A stretch of DNA of 8,547 bases, taken from NCBI RefSeq assembly GCF_021742065.1, contig NZ_JAKKIE010000098.1, positions 1-8,547 on the forward strand, read 5' to 3'. Positions 7,340 to 8,547 of the stretch are shown here, piece after piece. The stretch is from Rhizorhapis sp. SPR117 (GTDB taxonomy: Bacteria > Pseudomonadota > Alphaproteobacteria > Sphingomonadales > Sphingomonadaceae). The notes beneath the pieces were generated by a model. That model was not told the DNA's origin, did not search any database, and saw only the letters and a program-made list of their open reading frames with translations. The position numbers and the translations under genes are program-made. How positions within the stretch are numbered: position 1 is the first letter of the stretch; each line of letters begins with the position of its first letter.

Positions 7340-8137
7340 TTAATCATCGCGCGTTCCCTCATCAGCGATGGTAATGAAAAACACAAAAGGCGAACCCTTT
7401 CCGCCTGCGACCACCTCATTTTCGCCTGCGACAAGCGGCGCCTCATCCGAGCCGAAATGCTCACCGATAGGTCGGCCATTGACCATCGTTCCCAAAGTGC
7501 TGCGAAGGTCGCGGACATGATAGCGCCCGTCATGACGAACGATCGCGAAGTGGTTGCGCGACAACCTCAATGGAACGTGATCCTGAAGCTCGAGGTGCGG
7601 TTCGCGTGGCGGTGCCTGCTCACCTGATAGAACCGCCCTCCCGACCAGGAACGGAACCGTGCCAACATGCAGCGGTTCGGGCAACTGCCGGCGCAAATCC
7701 CCGGAGTCGGCCGCCAGAATGACGTCCCGCACTGCGAGGGCTTCACCGAGGCTATTCCTGGCCCCATGTGGTCGGAGCCTTTGCTCATCTTCGACGATGC
7801 GGTCTTCCAGATCGTGGAGTCGATGGCAGAGTCGTTCGATCAACGCACGCGCGTCCTCGGGGGAGTAGCTGATTCGATCGAGAAATTCCGCCGCGCCGAT
7901 GAACTCGACTTCTCCTTCGGTCACGGCACGCGCCGTCGCGCTGCGCTGAGCGCGATTTACAACAACGCCCATCTCGCCGAGGACTTGGCCGCCGTGGATC
8001 GCCCCCAGAACGATTTCCGTACCATCCCGCCGACGCAGGACTTCGACGCTTCCGCTGCGAACATAGAAAACGCCCTCGACGGCGTCGCCTTCAGTGAACA
8101 GAATGTCGCCACTTCCGAATTGCCTGCTGCGCGTCAT
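7340..8137 (-). CDS. Cyclic-nucleotide-binding and FHA domain fusion protein
   Basis: The 265-residue soluble protein has two signalling domains. Residues 7-90 are a CRP-type cyclic-nucleotide-binding domain: FGSGDILFTEGD, VFYVRSGSVEVL, and the phosphate-binding cassette LGEMGVVVNRAQRSATARA. The Gly-Glu and Arg-Ser residues that hold cAMP in CRP are all there (about 54, 55, 65, 66). Residues 95-125 look helical and charged. From about 157 the protein becomes an FHA domain, with FLVGR (Arg167), LSRNH (Ser193) and STLGTMVNG (Asn220), the usual phosphothreonine-binding residues. There is no DNA-binding domain. It may pass a nucleotide signal to a phosphorylated partner; no Ser/Thr kinase is in the window. 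The start at 8137 has GGAGG five bases upstream; an in-frame TTG at 8149 overlaps that site and is rejected. It lies 213 bp upstream of aidB on the same strand. Confidence 0.9.
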   Translation of the reverse strand: MTRSRQFGSGDILFTEGDAVEGVFYVRSGSVEVLRRRDGTEIVLGAIHGGQVLGEMGVVVNRAQRSATARAVTEGEVEFIGAAEFLDRISYSPEDARALIERLCHRLHDLEDRIVEDEQRLRPHGARNSLGEALAVRDVILAADSGDLRRQLPEPLHVGTVPFLVGRAVLSGEQAPPREPHLELQDHVPLRLSRNHFAIVRHDGRYHVRDLRSTLGTMVNGRPIGEHFGSDEAPLVAGENEVVAGGKGSPFVFFITIADEGTRDD

Positions 8138-8148
8138 CACGTCCTCCA

Positions 8149-8154
8149 ATTATA
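8149..8154 (-). promoter_or_regulatory. Candidate -10 box for the cNMP-FHA gene
   Basis: The minus strand has a perfect TATAAT just before the GGAGG ribosome site of the gene starting at 8137. No good -35 lies 16-18 bp upstream. If it is used, transcription would start near 8141-8143, leaving almost no leader and losing the ribosome site, so it may instead be a chance AT-rich stretch. Confidence 0.3.
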
Positions 8155-8178
8155 GCTTGCATTGCTGGTCGAAGGCGA

Positions 8179-8206
8179 TTCGGAAGCGGCGATCGCCGTT
8201 CGGAAG
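8179..8206. repeat. Palindrome between identical direct repeats, possible operator
   Basis: TTCGGAAG (8179-8186) and an identical TTCGGAAG (8199-8206) flank the perfect 12-bp palindrome CGGCGATCGCCG (8187-8198) with no bases left over. The block lies 42-69 bp upstream of the cNMP-FHA start, just upstream of where a -35 would be, so it fits an activator or repressor site. No known binding site is recognised. Confidence 0.5.
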
Positions 8207-8547
8207 GACGCATGGGGCGCGGAGCGATTACAGGTGTCTGGCGCACGATTCTGCCGAAGTGGAAGGTGGTTTGGCAGCACGCCAAGGAACTTGCGTGCAG
8301 TGGCAATGCAATCTGGAAATGATCGTCGGGCGCTGGCATCCTTTCGAACAGCAGTCCCGAGGGCCAGAAGTCCCCCCACAGGCACTTAAGCCGGAAGCCA
8401 TGTGGTCGTGGTGGAGAGCGACCGAACAATGGGTGTGATCTCGCAGCTTCTCATGACATCGTCGATCCTCAGAGCCCAACCGAAAATTATGTTGAGTGAT
8501 TTCAGCGAGCTGTGATTCTCTGTGGTTTAGGAAGACTACGGAGGATC
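8207..8547. other. Terminal 341 bp without a recognised gene
   Basis: Several short frames are open on both strands here, but none has a ribosome site together with a recognisable motif. Frames on opposite strands overlap almost fully, as expected for GC-rich non-coding DNA. Near 8497 there is a weak rightward promoter-like pair: TTGAGT, a 17-base spacer, then ATTCTC. The last bases contain CGGAGGATC, which looks like a ribosome site for a rightward gene beginning just outside the window. The stretch is therefore probably the shared upstream region of the leftward cNMP-FHA gene and that unseen gene. Confidence 0.45.

Noticed and set aside
8157..8311. 9-bp inverted repeat TTGCATTGC / GCAATGCAA separated by about 137 bp
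   Set aside because: A match this short at this distance is likely chance, and nothing between the arms looks like a mobile element.
8094..8479. Overlapping frames on both strands at the right end (82-114 codons)
   Set aside because: They cover the upstream region of the cNMP-FHA gene, have no motif I recognise and lack supported starts.

Overview
The window is GC-rich, densely coded bacterial DNA. The protein types point to an alphaproteobacterium, most plausibly a sphingomonad; this is inferred from the look of the proteins, not from a marker gene. The left 3.5 kb is a mercury-resistance (mer) operon. The right 5 kb holds regulatory and stress-type genes.

Left part (1-3524): merR reads rightward from a TTG start. 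merT, merP, merA, merD and merE read leftward from a classic MerR-controlled promoter with a 19-bp spacer in the 79-bp divergent region. MerP captures Hg(II) in the periplasm, MerT (and probably MerE) carries it through the inner membrane, and MerA reduces it to Hg(0). MerR represses and activates the operon, and MerD is the co-regulator. merE is cut by the left window edge. No merB or merC is visible, so the part seen fits inorganic mercury resistance.

Middle (3525-4717): about 360 bp without a convincing gene follow merR. This stretch contains a sequence whose inner end resembles a Tn3-family terminal repeat, so it may be the edge of the mer element, and it also has leftward reading-frame remnants. 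Next come two small rightward genes: a receiver-domain protein lacking key phosphorylation residues, and a sigma-70 region-2-like protein with no region 4. A short hairpin followed by four T's comes after them.

Right part (4718-8137): a Bax-inhibitor-1/YccA-family membrane protein reads rightward and converges, with 15 bp between stops, on a leftward AidB-type acyl-CoA dehydrogenase homologue. Upstream of aidB on the same strand lies a gene fusing a cyclic-nucleotide-binding domain to a C-terminal FHA domain. Its upstream region has a TATAAT box and a perfect 12-bp palindrome between two identical 8-bp direct repeats. The last ~390 bp hold no recognised gene, but an AGGAG-type sequence at the very end suggests a rightward gene starts just outside the window.

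The right part may work as a signalling and stress-adaptation group, with the degenerate receiver, the sigma-like protein and the cNMP-FHA protein as regulators and the BI-1 and AidB proteins as effectors. That linkage is inference from proximity only.
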